This document shows, in pieces, positions 8,625 through 17,381 of a stretch of DNA of 57,113 nt. Positions within the stretch are counted from its first letter, which is position 1; each line of letters begins with the position of its first letter. Made by a program: the position numbers and the translations under genes. The DNA comes from Cyanobacteria bacterium FACHB-502 (GTDB lineage: Bacteria; Cyanobacteriota; Cyanobacteriia; Elainellales; Elainellaceae), in NCBI GenBank assembly GCA_014695325.1, contig JACJNZ010000090.1, positions 1-57,113 of the forward strand, read 5' to 3'. Under the pieces are notes generated by a model. It saw only the letters and a list, made by a program, of their open reading frames with translations, had not been told where the DNA came from and searched no databases.

Positions 8625-10829
8625 ATGATAACGACAACCCGGCTATCAGCCCCCACTTCATTCAAGCTGATAGAGGCAACGATTGAGGAAATTACGAAAG
8701 CTTTTGAATTTGAAGCTCTGACGGCTGAACAGCTTGTACAGCTTTATTTAAACCGAATTGAAGCTTACGATCAGCAGGGACCGACACTCAACTCCATGAT
8801 TAGTGTCAACCCAAGCGCACTTGAAACGGCTCGACAATTAGATGAAGAGCGTCGGTCAGGAACGCTAAAGGGACCGTTGCACGGCATTCCAATCGTGCTC
8901 AAAGATAACTTTGACACCTTTGATTTGCCAACGACAGCTGGTTCTATCGTTCTGAAAGACTCGGTTCCGCCAGATGATGCGCGTTCAGTAGAGCTGTTGC
9001 GAGAAGATGGAGCCATCATTTTAGGTAAAGCTAATATGCGTGAGTTCGCTGCTAGAGGCGGGCTGGGCGTTTACACAGAGTATGGAGGCGAGACTCGTAA
9101 CCCTTATAACTTTAACCGGAACGCATCTGGTTCCAGTGGCGGCACGGGGGCAGCGATCGCCGCTAATTTTGCAGTTCTTGGCACTGGAAGTGATACTGGT
9201 GGTTCTATTCGTGGGCCTTCCTCTTTCAATGGTTTGGTGGGTATTCGTCCTACACGTGGATTGATTCCCCTGGATGGTATTGTTCCTTTTGCCCTTTCCC
9301 GTGATGGAATTGGGCCAATGGCACGAACCGTCACCGATGCTGCTGTTGCTCTAGGATCGATGGTGCAATACGATCCTAACGACCCTATTTTTAAAACTCC
9401 TATTCCAGCTCCTCAAGCACAACCCGACAAATTTTTTGAGGATTACACCCAATTCCTACAGCCTGATGCATTGAAAGGGGCACGGATTGGGGTAGGTCGT
9501 GTCTGGTTTGGGGGTGATCCGGAAGTCGATCGCCTGATCGATGAGGCTATTCAGGTAATGGAAGATCTGGGAGCCACGATCGTTGAACTCGATTTATCAA
9601 ACGAGTTGCTAACCACCATGATCAATGCCTCACGATCAATTGGGTTAGCGGAGTTCCCATCTCAGCTCGCTGAGTACCTGTCTACTTTGGAGGAGGGCTA
9701 TCCTAAGACGCTGGATGATATTATCGCGATCGCAGAATCGCCAGAATTTGCGGATTTAGTGCCACCCTCCAGATTGCAAGGGTTAAAGAATATTCGAGAT
9801 TACGGTGGACTGGAAAATCCTGAGTACATTGACGTAGTGCAGAATGTTATTCCTGCATTGCGAGAGACGTTCTTTGATATTTATGAAAGCAATGATATTG
9901 ACACGATTGTCTTTCCAACAACCAGAACGTTTGCTTCCCCCTTTGAAGGAGTGACCGATCCCACTTTCGTAGAAGTGTTACCAGCACCGCCAATTCGTGG
10001 TGTAGAGATTGCTAGTCTGCTTGGTTTCTCAGATATCACGGTTCCAGCAGGCTTGAGTGAAGACGGCTTACCAATTACCATTTCCTTTACAGGAGTTCCT
10101 TACAGTGAGCCGGCCTTACTGGGTTTAGCCTATTCCTTTGAGCAAGCAACCCAACACCGAGCTGCCTCTCCGCTATTGCCCGCACTTGAAGGTGAAGAAT
10201 TTGAGTACGTGACAGAAGTGCTGGTTGCAGGGGATGCCGCAAATGACGTTATTGTTGCAAAGCAGATTACTGATTTTGACGGTAATGGGGATATTGTTTT
10301 CTCAGGCGATGGTAATGACTCGATCGATACAACTCCAGCCTTAACAGGTCGCAATCGTCTCTATGCAGGAAATGGTGCGGATAAGGTATTGGCAAGCCGA
10401 AACGATCAGGTCTTTGGAGAAGCGGGAGCAGATATTTTAGATGCCTCAAAAGGACGAGGTGACAACTTACTTTACGGCGGCTTAAACAATGATGAACTTT
10501 TTGCAGGAACGAGAGATCAGCTTTTTGGTGATGAGGGAGACGACAAACTATACGTTGGTGAATTAGGAGATAATTTACTGACAGGAGGCACAGGAACAGA
10601 CCAGTTTTGGATTGCTAAGGCAAAACTACCAATCAGCAAAAACACGATCGCAGATTATGAGATTGGAACGGACGTGATTGGAATTAGTGATTTAAGCCTG
10701 CGTTTCACAGATTTATCCTTCAGCCAGGTCGGGCAAAATACAGATATCCGTGTGGGCGATGCAGTTGTAGCAACGCTGTTGAATACTGAGGCAGATGCAT
10801 TAACAGCAAATAACTTTGTGTTTGTTTAG
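8625..10829 (+). CDS. Amidase-signature enzyme with RTX C-terminus
   Basis: A 734-residue two-part protein. Residues about 15-515 form an amidase-signature domain with the catalytic Lys93 (VLKDN), cis-Ser170 (SGSSGGTG) and nucleophile Ser194 (SDTGGSIR). Residues about 535-660 carry degenerate RTX nonapeptides such as GNGADKV, GEAGADIL, GDEGDDKL and GGTGTDQF. The end (about 660-734) resembles the C-terminal tail of cyanobacterial type I secretion substrates, finishing LTANNFVFV. No N-terminal signal is present. The enzyme should therefore be exported by an HlyBD-TolC-type system, which is not in this window. Substrate unknown. AGGA upstream supports ATG 8625. Confidence 0.9.
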   Translation: MITTTRLSAPTSFKLIEATIEEITKAFEFEALTAEQLVQLYLNRIEAYDQQGPTLNSMISVNPSALETARQLDEERRSGTLKGPLHGIPIVLKDNFDTFDLPTTAGSIVLKDSVPPDDARSVELLREDGAIILGKANMREFAARGGLGVYTEYGGETRNPYNFNRNASGSSGGTGAAIAANFAVLGTGSDTGGSIRGPSSFNGLVGIRPTRGLIPLDGIVPFALSRDGIGPMARTVTDAAVALGSMVQYDPNDPIFKTPIPAPQAQPDKFFEDYTQFLQPDALKGARIGVGRVWFGGDPEVDRLIDEAIQVMEDLGATIVELDLSNELLTTMINASRSIGLAEFPSQLAEYLSTLEEGYPKTLDDIIAIAESPEFADLVPPSRLQGLKNIRDYGGLENPEYIDVVQNVIPALRETFFDIYESNDIDTIVFPTTRTFASPFEGVTDPTFVEVLPAPPIRGVEIASLLGFSDITVPAGLSEDGLPITISFTGVPYSEPALLGLAYSFEQATQHRAASPLLPALEGEEFEYVTEVLVAGDAANDVIVAKQITDFDGNGDIVFSGDGNDSIDTTPALTGRNRLYAGNGADKVLASRNDQVFGEAGADILDASKGRGDNLLYGGLNNDELFAGTRDQLFGDEGDDKLYVGELGDNLLTGGTGTDQFWIAKAKLPISKNTIADYEIGTDVIGISDLSLRFTDLSFSQVGQNTDIRVGDAVVATLLNTEADALTANNFVFV

Positions 10830-11065
10830 AAGATGCTTTGAGAGTATTCAATGTGCTGCATTCATCTTGCAGCCTGTAATTCCAGAGGATTCCTGACTCA
10901 GTTTCCATTTAAAGTTTCTCAAGTTTAGGGAACTTTGGAAACGGTTCGAGTCACCCTTTGCCTCAACCTTCATTTTGAAAATTCAAGACTTTCTAGAAGT
11001 TGTAATGAGGCACACTTTTCTGCTGCTTTTAACTACTAGTATTTCCAATTGAGGAGATTTGTTCT

Positions 11066-12904
11066 ATGACATCTAAGCCTTCATTGCTAGACTTAACCAT
11101 TTCAGAAGCACAAGCTGCAATGGCGAGCGGAGAACTCTCAGCTGTAGAGTTAACTCAGTACTATCTCGATCGAATTTCGGTATATGACGATGAACTCACT
11201 GGAACCTATCTCAACTCCGTTGCCACTCTCAGTCCCGATGCGCTTGAACAGGCTGAAAGACTAGACCAGTTGCGCGCCGAAGGCACAATTCTTGGACCAC
11301 TGCACGGCGTTCCTATAATGGTCAAGGATTCATACAACGTAGCAGGATTAGCAACCACAGGTGCAGTTCGAGGTTTTGAGAATTTTGTTTCAGACGACGA
11401 TGCATTTGTAGTAGAGAAATTGCGAGAAGCAGGCGCGATTATCCTGGGCAAAACAAACATGGACAGCTTTGCCAGTGGTGTTCGCGGCTTTAGCAACTTG
11501 TTTGGTGGCACTCGCAATCCCTACAATCTGAACAAGGAAACAGGAGGATCAAGCTCTGGTACTGGATCTGCAATCGCAGCAAACTTTGCAATTGCAGGAA
11601 TGGGGGGCGAGACGGGAGGATCAATCGTTATCCCCAGTGCAGCAAATTCGCTTGTCGGAATTAAGCCGAGCCGGGGACTTGTCTCAGTTGATGGAACTAT
11701 TCCACTTTCCCCATTTCGGGATGTGATTGGTCCCATGACGCGCAGTGTGACAGACACAGCAATCATGATGGATGTACTGGCGCAGGAAGATCCGGAAGAT
11801 CTCTGGTATTCCTATAAACCAGAGGGGGCTAACGATCGCCCAGAGTCCTACGCATCGCCAGAGGTTTTGAACGAAAAGGCATTAGAAGGAAAAGTTCTTG
11901 CCGTTCCCAAAATATATGTTGGTAAGGATCAAAAATTGGGAGAAGGATTTGAGCTTGATCCTGAAATTGAAAAGCTATTTGAGGATGCCAAGCAAACTCT
12001 GAAAGAGCAGGGCGCAACTGTAATTGAGGTAGACACAGCCCCTTACCTTTCTAAATGGATCAATCGTGAGGAAGAGTGGGATTATGGCTGGTCCGACGAA
12101 CAGTTTCCTAATTGGAATCGAGAAAGCGCTGCCTACTATCTGGAAGAATTTATCAAAGATCTCAACAATCCAGAAATTGACTCACTGCTAGATGTAAAAA
12201 CTGCGATTACTGGAGAGTTTTCCGATACTGCTCTAGTTCAAACTCTAGAAGCTCTTGAAAAAGGAACCCCTCGCTCATTTGAAGACGAAGCCCTACAGAC
12301 TGTTCTGAAAGCATTGGAGCAATGGCGCGTCAATGATTTTGAACCCTTTGTTAAAAAACAGGGTATTGATGCGTTTGTGTTTCCGACTCTACGTGCTGCA
12401 ATCCCAGATGAATCTGGACCAACAGGACCTATTCCCTTTAATCGAAACGCTGATGCTGAATCAAACGTGATGGGCTTACCCGTTGTCACAGTTCCAATGG
12501 GATATACGAAGGGCAGTGCTCCTGCTTCCCTCAGTTTTATGGGAGATTACTACGGTGAAGCAGAAATTTTAGGCTACGCTTTCGACTTTGAGCAAGCTAC
12601 AAAGTACCGCAAAACACCTGGTACAACACCCGATCTCACAGCTGTTGATAAATTACTTTATGGAGGAACTGGTAGCGATCGAAATATAGGGAAGACATTC
12701 ATTCTGAAGACAGGTTTGGGAAGAGATGTGATTGAAGATTACAAAGTTGAATTAGACCAGTTTAAGCTGAGTCAGGAAGTCCAATTTGATGATTTGATAA
12801 TTACTCAAGTTGGACAGAATACTCGTATTCTGCTGGATAAGGACGTGTTAGTAGTTTTGAAAGGAGTTGATGCTGATCTGATCACAGCAAGTGAATTCGC
12901 TTAA
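11066..12904 (+). CDS. Second amidase-signature enzyme with reduced RTX tail
   Basis: A 612-residue paralogue of the preceding amidase. The triad is intact: Lys87 (MVKDS), cis-Ser162 (GGSSSGTG) and Ser186 (GETGGSIV). The C-terminal region keeps a single RTX-like YGGTGSDRN and then a secretion tail parallel to the first enzyme (ITQVGQNTRILL against FSQVGQNTDIRV). Most calcium-binding nonapeptides are therefore missing while the putative export signal remains. The start at 11066 has GAGGAG about 9 bases upstream. It lies 236 bases after the first amidase, with a terminator-like hairpin downstream. It hydrolyses an amide bond; the substrate is unknown. Confidence 0.9.
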   Translation: MTSKPSLLDLTISEAQAAMASGELSAVELTQYYLDRISVYDDELTGTYLNSVATLSPDALEQAERLDQLRAEGTILGPLHGVPIMVKDSYNVAGLATTGAVRGFENFVSDDDAFVVEKLREAGAIILGKTNMDSFASGVRGFSNLFGGTRNPYNLNKETGGSSSGTGSAIAANFAIAGMGGETGGSIVIPSAANSLVGIKPSRGLVSVDGTIPLSPFRDVIGPMTRSVTDTAIMMDVLAQEDPEDLWYSYKPEGANDRPESYASPEVLNEKALEGKVLAVPKIYVGKDQKLGEGFELDPEIEKLFEDAKQTLKEQGATVIEVDTAPYLSKWINREEEWDYGWSDEQFPNWNRESAAYYLEEFIKDLNNPEIDSLLDVKTAITGEFSDTALVQTLEALEKGTPRSFEDEALQTVLKALEQWRVNDFEPFVKKQGIDAFVFPTLRAAIPDESGPTGPIPFNRNADAESNVMGLPVVTVPMGYTKGSAPASLSFMGDYYGEAEILGYAFDFEQATKYRKTPGTTPDLTAVDKLLYGGTGSDRNIGKTFILKTGLGRDVIEDYKVELDQFKLSQEVQFDDLIITQVGQNTRILLDKDVLVVLKGVDADLITASEFA

Positions 12905-12942
12905 ACGCGATAGATAACCTTGTAGCAAGCCTATCGTAACTA

Positions 12943-12961
12943 AGCCGGGCTTTGCTCGGCT
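12943..12961 (+). terminator. Terminator-like hairpin after the amidase cluster
   Basis: AGCCGGGC-TTT-GCTCGGCT forms an 8-bp stem with one G-U pair and a 3-base loop, 38 bases after the second amidase stop. The following CTGTTTAT is only moderately T-rich. It marks the likely end of the amide operon. Confidence 0.5.
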
Positions 12962-13058
12962 CTGTTTATCGGATGCAAGGAAACTGCCAGAACTGGGTAC
13001 TCAAATTGAGGGTAGGAGCCCCGGCTTGATAAACTGACTACTGCCCTCAACCTTCAAC

Positions 13059-13157
13059 TTCATTGAGGTGCCCGCTGATATCGTGTTCCAAGTGCTGCTG
13101 TGTCGGTTGCGCTACAAGCTCAGCTTTCGGGATATTGCCGAATTCTTCTTACTGTAA
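13059..13157 (+). pseudogene. IS6-type transposase N-terminal fragment
   Basis: A 32-codon open stretch reads VPADIVFQVLLCRLRYKLS then FRDIAEFFL before TAA 13155-13157. It matches the N-terminal DNA-binding part of IS6-family transposases (xxDIIxxxVRxxLRYxLSFRDxxE). Only this part remains. Its end overlaps the last codons of the cupredoxin gene on the other strand, so insertion and decay may have rewritten that protein's C-terminus. Confidence 0.55.
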
Positions 13158-13763
13158 AGGTTCGAGTCTAGGCATGAAACAGTGCGGGTTGGCTTCTGGA
13201 GAAGTCGATTGACGGTTTGAATTCACGACTTGAATCACACCGCGATACATATTCATGCCGCAGGTAAAGGGATAGTCACCGGGCTGCTGGGGGGTAAATT
13301 CGATCGCCGTGCGTTTATTGAACGGCAGGTCTTTCGCAATCCGAAAGTCTGGGATGAGAACCTGCTCTAAACAACGGGTGGGATCTTTGCGGAAGAAGTT
13401 GAGCCGCACCGGTTGCCCTGCCTGAACCACGATGCGATTTGGCTCATAGCCACCATCAACTGCAATATCAAGTTCCTGAATACCTTTTTGAGACTGTGCC
13501 TTTTGCGATCTGGGTTTCCTTCCCAAAAACCACCACAGTTCCAATCCGATCAAACCCACTCCGCCTGCGGTGACTCCCAGCTTTACGCCCAGAGGTTGCT
13601 CAATTTTCTGGAATTCTGGTGTAGAGGTCGAACCATGTGGCATTTCCATGCTGGCTTCAGGAGCGGCAACACCTGCTTCCACAACGGTTAATGCAATCGT
13701 CCCACCCCCTCCAAACACTAGCCCAAAGCCTGCCAGCGTTCCAATTAATCGACGGAATTTCAT
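13149..13763 (-). CDS. Membrane-anchored cupredoxin-domain protein
   Basis: A 204-residue protein: an N-terminal membrane segment (LAGFGLVFGGGGTIALTVV), a Met/His stretch (EMPHG), a second membrane segment (VGLIGLELWWFLG, about 72-85), then a cupredoxin domain (about 97-180). Candidate copper ligands are seen in DPTRCLEQVLIP and YPFTCGMNMYRG. It lies 15 bases after copA in the same direction and probably takes part in copper handling outside the cytoplasm. The last 25 residues (from about NSNRQ) are not cupredoxin-like and run into a transposase relic. A truncated homologous copy lies at 20521-20640. Confidence 0.8.
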   Translation of the reverse strand: MKFRRLIGTLAGFGLVFGGGGTIALTVVEAGVAAPEASMEMPHGSTSTPEFQKIEQPLGVKLGVTAGGVGLIGLELWWFLGRKPRSQKAQSQKGIQELDIAVDGGYEPNRIVVQAGQPVRLNFFRKDPTRCLEQVLIPDFRIAKDLPFNKRTAIEFTPQQPGDYPFTCGMNMYRGVIQVVNSNRQSTSPEANPHCFMPRLEPLQ

Positions 13764-13778
13764 CGTTCTATCATCCTT

Positions 13779-16046
13779 CTACTGAATGTGCTTAGGCTGA
13801 AAATTTCGCAGACGCAGGGCATTGCTGACTACAGATACCGAACTGAATGCCATTGCTGCACCTGCAATTACAGGACTGAGCAGCCAGCCGAAGAACGGAT
13901 ACAGGATGCCAGCGGCGATCGGAATGCCAGCGACGTTGTAGACGAAAGCAAAAAACAAATTTTGCCGAATGTTTCGCAGTGTGGCGCGCGAGAGTTGAAT
14001 GGCGGTCACGATTCCCTGCAAGTCGCCTGAAATGAGCGTGATGTCACTGGCAGCGATCGCCACATCGGTCCCAGTTCCGATCGCAATTCCGACATCGGCT
14101 TGAGCTAGGGCAGGCGCATCGTTGATGCCGTCTCCCACCATTGCAACAATCTTGCCTTCCGACTGGAGCGATTGAACAGTAGCGGCCTTCTGGTCAGGAC
14201 GGACTTCTGCCAGGACTCGGACAATTCCCACTTCGCGGGCAATCGCTTCTGCGGTGCGCTGGTTGTCGCCTGTGAGCATCACGACCTGCAAACCTAATCG
14301 CTTGAGGGCGCGTACTGCCGCTATAGAAGAAGGTTTCAGGGCATCTGCGATGCCGACTACGCCCTGCATTTTGCCATCCACTGCCAGCCAGACGGCAGTT
14401 TTTCCGGCAGCTTCGAGCTGATCTTTGTGTTCCTGGAGAGCTTGCGTATCAATGTTTAGTTCACGCATCCAGCGTCCCGTACCAATCTGCACCAGATGAC
14501 CAGAAACGTATCCCTCAACGCCACTTCCAGCGATCGCCTCAAACTCCTGAACGTCTTTTAGTTCAACCTGCTGAGATTCGGCATAGCGTACCACGGCTTC
14601 TGCGAGGGGATGTTCTGAATTATGCTCAAGGGATGCAGCAAGCTGTATGAGTTTTATCTCGTTGCCGTTCGCAATTCCGTTCACGGTGATGAAATTTGTG
14701 ACCGTGGGTTTACCCTGCGTCAGCGTTCCCGTTTTGTCTAACACGATCGTCTGAATTTTGTGTGCCAGCTCTAAACTTTCGGCTCCTTTGATTAAAATTC
14801 CGTTTTCTGCGCCTTTGCCCGTGCCCACCATAATCGAGGTTGGTGTAGCCAGTCCGAGTGCACAGGGGCAGGCAATAATCAGGACTTCAACCGTGGTGAT
14901 AATCGCCAGCGTCAGGTTGCCCATGACGTTAAACCAGATTAGGAAGGTGAGCAAGGCGATCGCAATCACCACGGGGACGAACCAGCCCGTCACCTGATCT
15001 GCAAGTCGCTGAATCGGAGCTTTTGATCCCTGCGCTTCCTGCACCAGTTTGACGATCTGCGCCAGAAATGTATCCTTTCCCACTCGCGTCGCGCGAAACT
15101 GAAAACTGCCTGTTTTATTAATGGTCGCGCCGATCACTTCATCGCCTGCCTGCTTTTTAACCGGAATGCTTTCCCCGGTCACCATCGACTCGTCGATCGT
15201 GGAGACACCGTTAACAATCTCTCCGTCCACCGGAATCTTCTCGCCAGGACGCACCGCAACGATATCACCTGGCAACACCTCATTGATTGGTACTTCCTGC
15301 TCTTTGCCATTACGAACGATGCGGGCAGTCCGCGCCTGCAAGCCCATTAGTTTCCGAATCGCTTCGGAGGTTTGTCCCCTTGCCCGGTTCTCAAACAGTC
15401 GCCCCAATAAAATCAGGGTAATAACGATCGCCGCAACTTCGTAGTAAACTGCCGGAGCCAGCCCCTGGGCGGTGAGAAATTCGGGAAAGATCGTGACGAA
15501 CAGCGAATAAAAGTAAGCAGCACTCGTTCCCAGAGCAATCAGAGTGTCCATTGTGGCGTTGTGGCGTTTGAACGCTTTCCAGCCATTCACAAAGAACTGT
15601 TGACCGCACCAGAACAGCACCGGAGCCGTCAGCACTGCCTGAAGCCAGAAGTTGTGCAGCCAGGCAGGAATCAACGGAAGATGCAGTCCCGTCATCGTGG
15701 GCAGTCCGCCAATCATCAGAATCGCGCTAATCATGCCGCCAACCCAGACTTTGCGCCTTAGGTCACGACTTTCTGCCAGTCGAGCCGCTTTTTCAGCATC
15801 GTCTTCACCCGTCACCATTTCCTGCTCTTGTAGAGAGAAGGAGGAATAGCCGGCCTCGCTCACGGCATTCTGAATTTTTCCCAGGTCGGTGTGCTGAGGG
15901 TCGTAGACGATGCTGGCTTGCTCGGCTCCGAAGTTGACGGAGCATTCCGTTACGCCCGGAACTGATTTGATTACCTGCTCAATGTTATTGGCACAGGAAG
16001 CGCAACTCATACCGCGTAGTTTTAACGTTGCTTGGTCTGATGCCAT
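13779..16046 (-). CDS. copA: Copper-translocating P1B-type ATPase
   Basis: A 755-residue heavy-metal ATPase. The N-terminal HMA domain has GMSCASC (Cys15, Cys18). Further motifs are the actuator TGES ([10 protein letters not shown]), membrane metal site [11 protein letters not shown], phosphorylation site DKTGTLT, SEHPLA, and the hinge [14 protein letters not shown]. The CPC motif plus the conserved membrane residues of the last helices (YNVAGIP) fit Cu(I) transport. AAGGAG precedes the ATG. It shares its direction with the chaperone pseudogene upstream and the cupredoxin gene downstream. Copper-responsive expression from the MerR operator at 16371-16401 is likely. PacS- or CtaA-type function cannot be separated by eye. 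Confidence 0.95.
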   Translation of the reverse strand: MASDQATLKLRGMSCASCANNIEQVIKSVPGVTECSVNFGAEQASIVYDPQHTDLGKIQNAVSEAGYSSFSLQEQEMVTGEDDAEKAARLAESRDLRRKVWVGGMISAILMIGGLPTMTGLHLPLIPAWLHNFWLQAVLTAPVLFWCGQQFFVNGWKAFKRHNATMDTLIALGTSAAYFYSLFVTIFPEFLTAQGLAPAVYYEVAAIVITLILLGRLFENRARGQTSEAIRKLMGLQARTARIVRNGKEQEVPINEVLPGDIVAVRPGEKIPVDGEIVNGVSTIDESMVTGESIPVKKQAGDEVIGATINKTGSFQFRATRVGKDTFLAQIVKLVQEAQGSKAPIQRLADQVTGWFVPVVIAIALLTFLIWFNVMGNLTLAIITTVEVLIIACPCALGLATPTSIMVGTGKGAENGILIKGAESLELAHKIQTIVLDKTGTLTQGKPTVTNFITVNGIANGNEIKLIQLAASLEHNSEHPLAEAVVRYAESQQVELKDVQEFEAIAGSGVEGYVSGHLVQIGTGRWMRELNIDTQALQEHKDQLEAAGKTAVWLAVDGKMQGVVGIADALKPSSIAAVRALKRLGLQVVMLTGDNQRTAEAIAREVGIVRVLAEVRPDQKAATVQSLQSEGKIVAMVGDGINDAPALAQADVGIAIGTGTDVAIAASDITLISGDLQGIVTAIQLSRATLRNIRQNLFFAFVYNVAGIPIAAGILYPFFGWLLSPVIAGAAMAFSSVSVVSNALRLRNFQPKHIQ

Positions 16047-16090
16047 AAATCATCTCCTTCAAAAGCTTGTGCAGTATGGAAAGCGGACAA

Positions 16091-16312
16091 TCAAGCGATC
16101 GTGTATCCAGCAGTAACGATTGCGTCTCGAACGGCTGCTTCGTTTGCCTAAGTGTCGATGTTGACCTGTTTTGATTTGGGATCAGCGTTGATTTGGGCAG
16201 CAGGAGCGGTTCCTTGGGAGTTGCGTGAAGCGCTAACCGCCTTAACTGCCTTCGTGATTGTGGTTGCACAGGCAGAGCAAGCCATGTTAGGAACGGTAAG
16301 CTGTAGCGTCAT
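16091..16312 (-). pseudogene. Copper chaperone-like HMA protein broken by one stop codon
   Basis: The minus-strand frame from ATG 16310-16312 encodes a 73-residue HMA (CopZ/Atx1-like) protein, with the metal site MACSAC at residues 10-15 and a C-terminal AAVRDAIVTAGYTIA. The frame is intact throughout except for TAG at 16148-16150 (codon 55), where CAG (Gln) would fit the family. A single C-to-T change thus explains the damage. The 54-residue product keeps the CxxC but lacks the last strand and helix. It lies 44 bases upstream of copA and behind the MerR-type operator. A sequencing error or suppressed stop would restore a normal chaperone gene. Confidence 0.8.
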
Positions 16313-16370
16313 TGTGGTTATCCTCAAACGGTCGATGTCTCAAACTGTTGATATGAGTGGATAAATTTCA

Positions 16371-16401
16371 GTGTGATGCTTCCAGTAGACGGGAGAGTCA
16401 A
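16371..16401 (-). promoter_or_regulatory. MerR-type operator and promoter for the copper genes
   Basis: On the minus strand TTGACT (16396-16401) is followed by a 19-bp spacer containing CTCCCGTCTACTGGAAG, the imperfect dyad typical of MerR/CueR targets, and a weak -10 near 16371-16376. The long spacer is the hallmark of promoters that MerR proteins activate by DNA distortion. It precedes the HMA pseudogene and copA by about 60 bases. Confidence 0.55.
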
Positions 16402-16412
16402 GGGAGAAACGA

Positions 16413-16886
16413 TTAATTTTTCAAAGCAGTTTGCCAATGGGTTGGGTCAGAAAGAGAGTCTGGAACGGTATCGAGATTGGGGCAGATTGTTTCTTCCGTA
16501 ACTTCAGATTGGGGAAACTCCTGCCAGCCGTTGAGCAACTGAGTTAATTGCGATCGCAGGAGTTCGAGTGATGCAATCTGCTCATGGATTTGCTGCACTT
16601 TACGCTGAAGATTCTGTTTGACCTCATCGCAGGGAAGTTGCCCCGCGTCGTGAACCTGAAGGATATCCTGAATTTCGCGTAAGCTAAGTCCCAAAGCCTG
16701 GGATTGCCGGATGAATGCCAGCCGCTGAAGAACGCTTGGCTCAAACAGACGGTAGTTGGATCCTGAACGGCTCACAGTGGGGGTTAGCAATCCTAATTCT
16801 TCGTAGTAGCGAATGGTTTTAATCGGCAATTGACTGGTCTCAGCCACTTCACCAATTTTGAGTCGCTTTTCTGTAGTGACAAGCAT
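16413..16886 (-). CDS. MerR-family metal-responsive regulator
   Basis: A 157-residue MerR regulator. The N-terminal winged helix reads LKIGEVAETSQLPIKTIRYY and continues EELGLLTP. A long dimerisation helix follows, and candidate metal ligands are Cys in QLPCDEVKQ and in ICPNLD. The Cys arrangement is closer to ZntR/PbrR/CueR-type sensors than to organic-ligand MerR members. It is adjacent to the copper chaperone pseudogene and copA, all on the minus strand, and two MerR-type operators lie upstream of the gene and between it and copA. Copper sensing is inference from context. Confidence 0.88.
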   Translation of the reverse strand: MLVTTEKRLKIGEVAETSQLPIKTIRYYEELGLLTPTVSRSGSNYRLFEPSVLQRLAFIRQSQALGLSLREIQDILQVHDAGQLPCDEVKQNLQRKVQQIHEQIASLELLRSQLTQLLNGWQEFPQSEVTEETICPNLDTVPDSLSDPTHWQTALKN

Positions 16887-16936
16887 AACAGCACCTCCTG
16901 AACGCAGGACTAAAAGGGGTTAAGTCCTTAGCTTCA

Positions 16937-16967
16937 TCTTGAAGCTTCCAGTCCACTGGAAAGTCAA
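16937..16967 (-). promoter_or_regulatory. MerR-type operator upstream of merR
   Basis: Minus-strand TTGACT (16962-16967) is followed by a 19-bp spacer carrying the dyad CTTTCCAGTGGACTGGAAG (16945-16963) and a weak -10 (16937-16942). The right arm ACTGGAAG is identical to that in the operator at 16371-16401, so the same regulator probably binds both and controls its own gene. Confidence 0.6.
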
Positions 16968-16971
16968 GGGG

Positions 16972-17124
16972 TCATACACCAAGCTCTGTCTTAAGTTGGA
17001 CTATCCAGGATTTAATCTGTTCTTCGGTCAGTTCAGCCTGGTTGTCTGCATCTAACGTCAGCCCAACGAACTCTCCCTCCCGCACTGCTTTTTACGTAAA
17101 ATCAGACCAAGCTTCAAAGTAGCC
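16972..17124 (-). pseudogene. Flavodoxin C-terminal fragment
   Basis: On the minus strand the frame reads GYFEAWSDFT, stop (TAA 17092-17094), KAVREGEFVGLTLD, ADNQAELTEEQIKSW, IVQLKTELGV, then TGA 16972-16974. This matches the last third of cyanobacterial long-chain flavodoxin (GYxxxxxYDFxxSKAVRxGxFVGLALDxDNQ). The N-terminal FMN-binding part is absent and an in-frame stop is present. The relic lies just upstream of the merR promoter and may share the history of rearrangement seen at the nearby transposase relics. Confidence 0.65.
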
Positions 17125-17360
17125 GAACACTGGGTTAGAGCCGAATATCAAAGCCGACCAGTTAAGCTTGAAGATGAAGTGCGTCAGCTCAACTCTAGCG
17201 TTTTGCCGCTTGCGTTTCGGGTTGTGGCGGTTGCTTAAAACGGATCTGTTGGTGTCTGAGGGGGTGTCTGAGGCTAGTTGTTTTGAGGCTCTCAGTGAGA
17301 CAAAGTTTTGAAATGGTCGCTGAGCAGCAGATTTCATGCAGCCTCTTGATATTTAGAATA

Positions 17361-17374
17361 AGTGCATATACACT
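17361..17374 (+). promoter_or_regulatory. MarR operator 1 (palindrome)
   Basis: AGTGCATATACACT is one mismatch from the perfect palindrome found again at 17862-17875. It ends 7 bases before the ATG at 17382 and overlaps a possible -10 (TATACA 17367-17372, with TTGATA 15 bases upstream). This fits autorepression of the MarR gene. Confidence 0.6.
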
Positions 17375-17381
17375 TAAAAGT

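Noticed and set aside
10935-10965. GGTTCGAGTC resembling a tRNA T-arm
   Set aside because: No matching acceptor, D-arm or anticodon stem could be folded around it.
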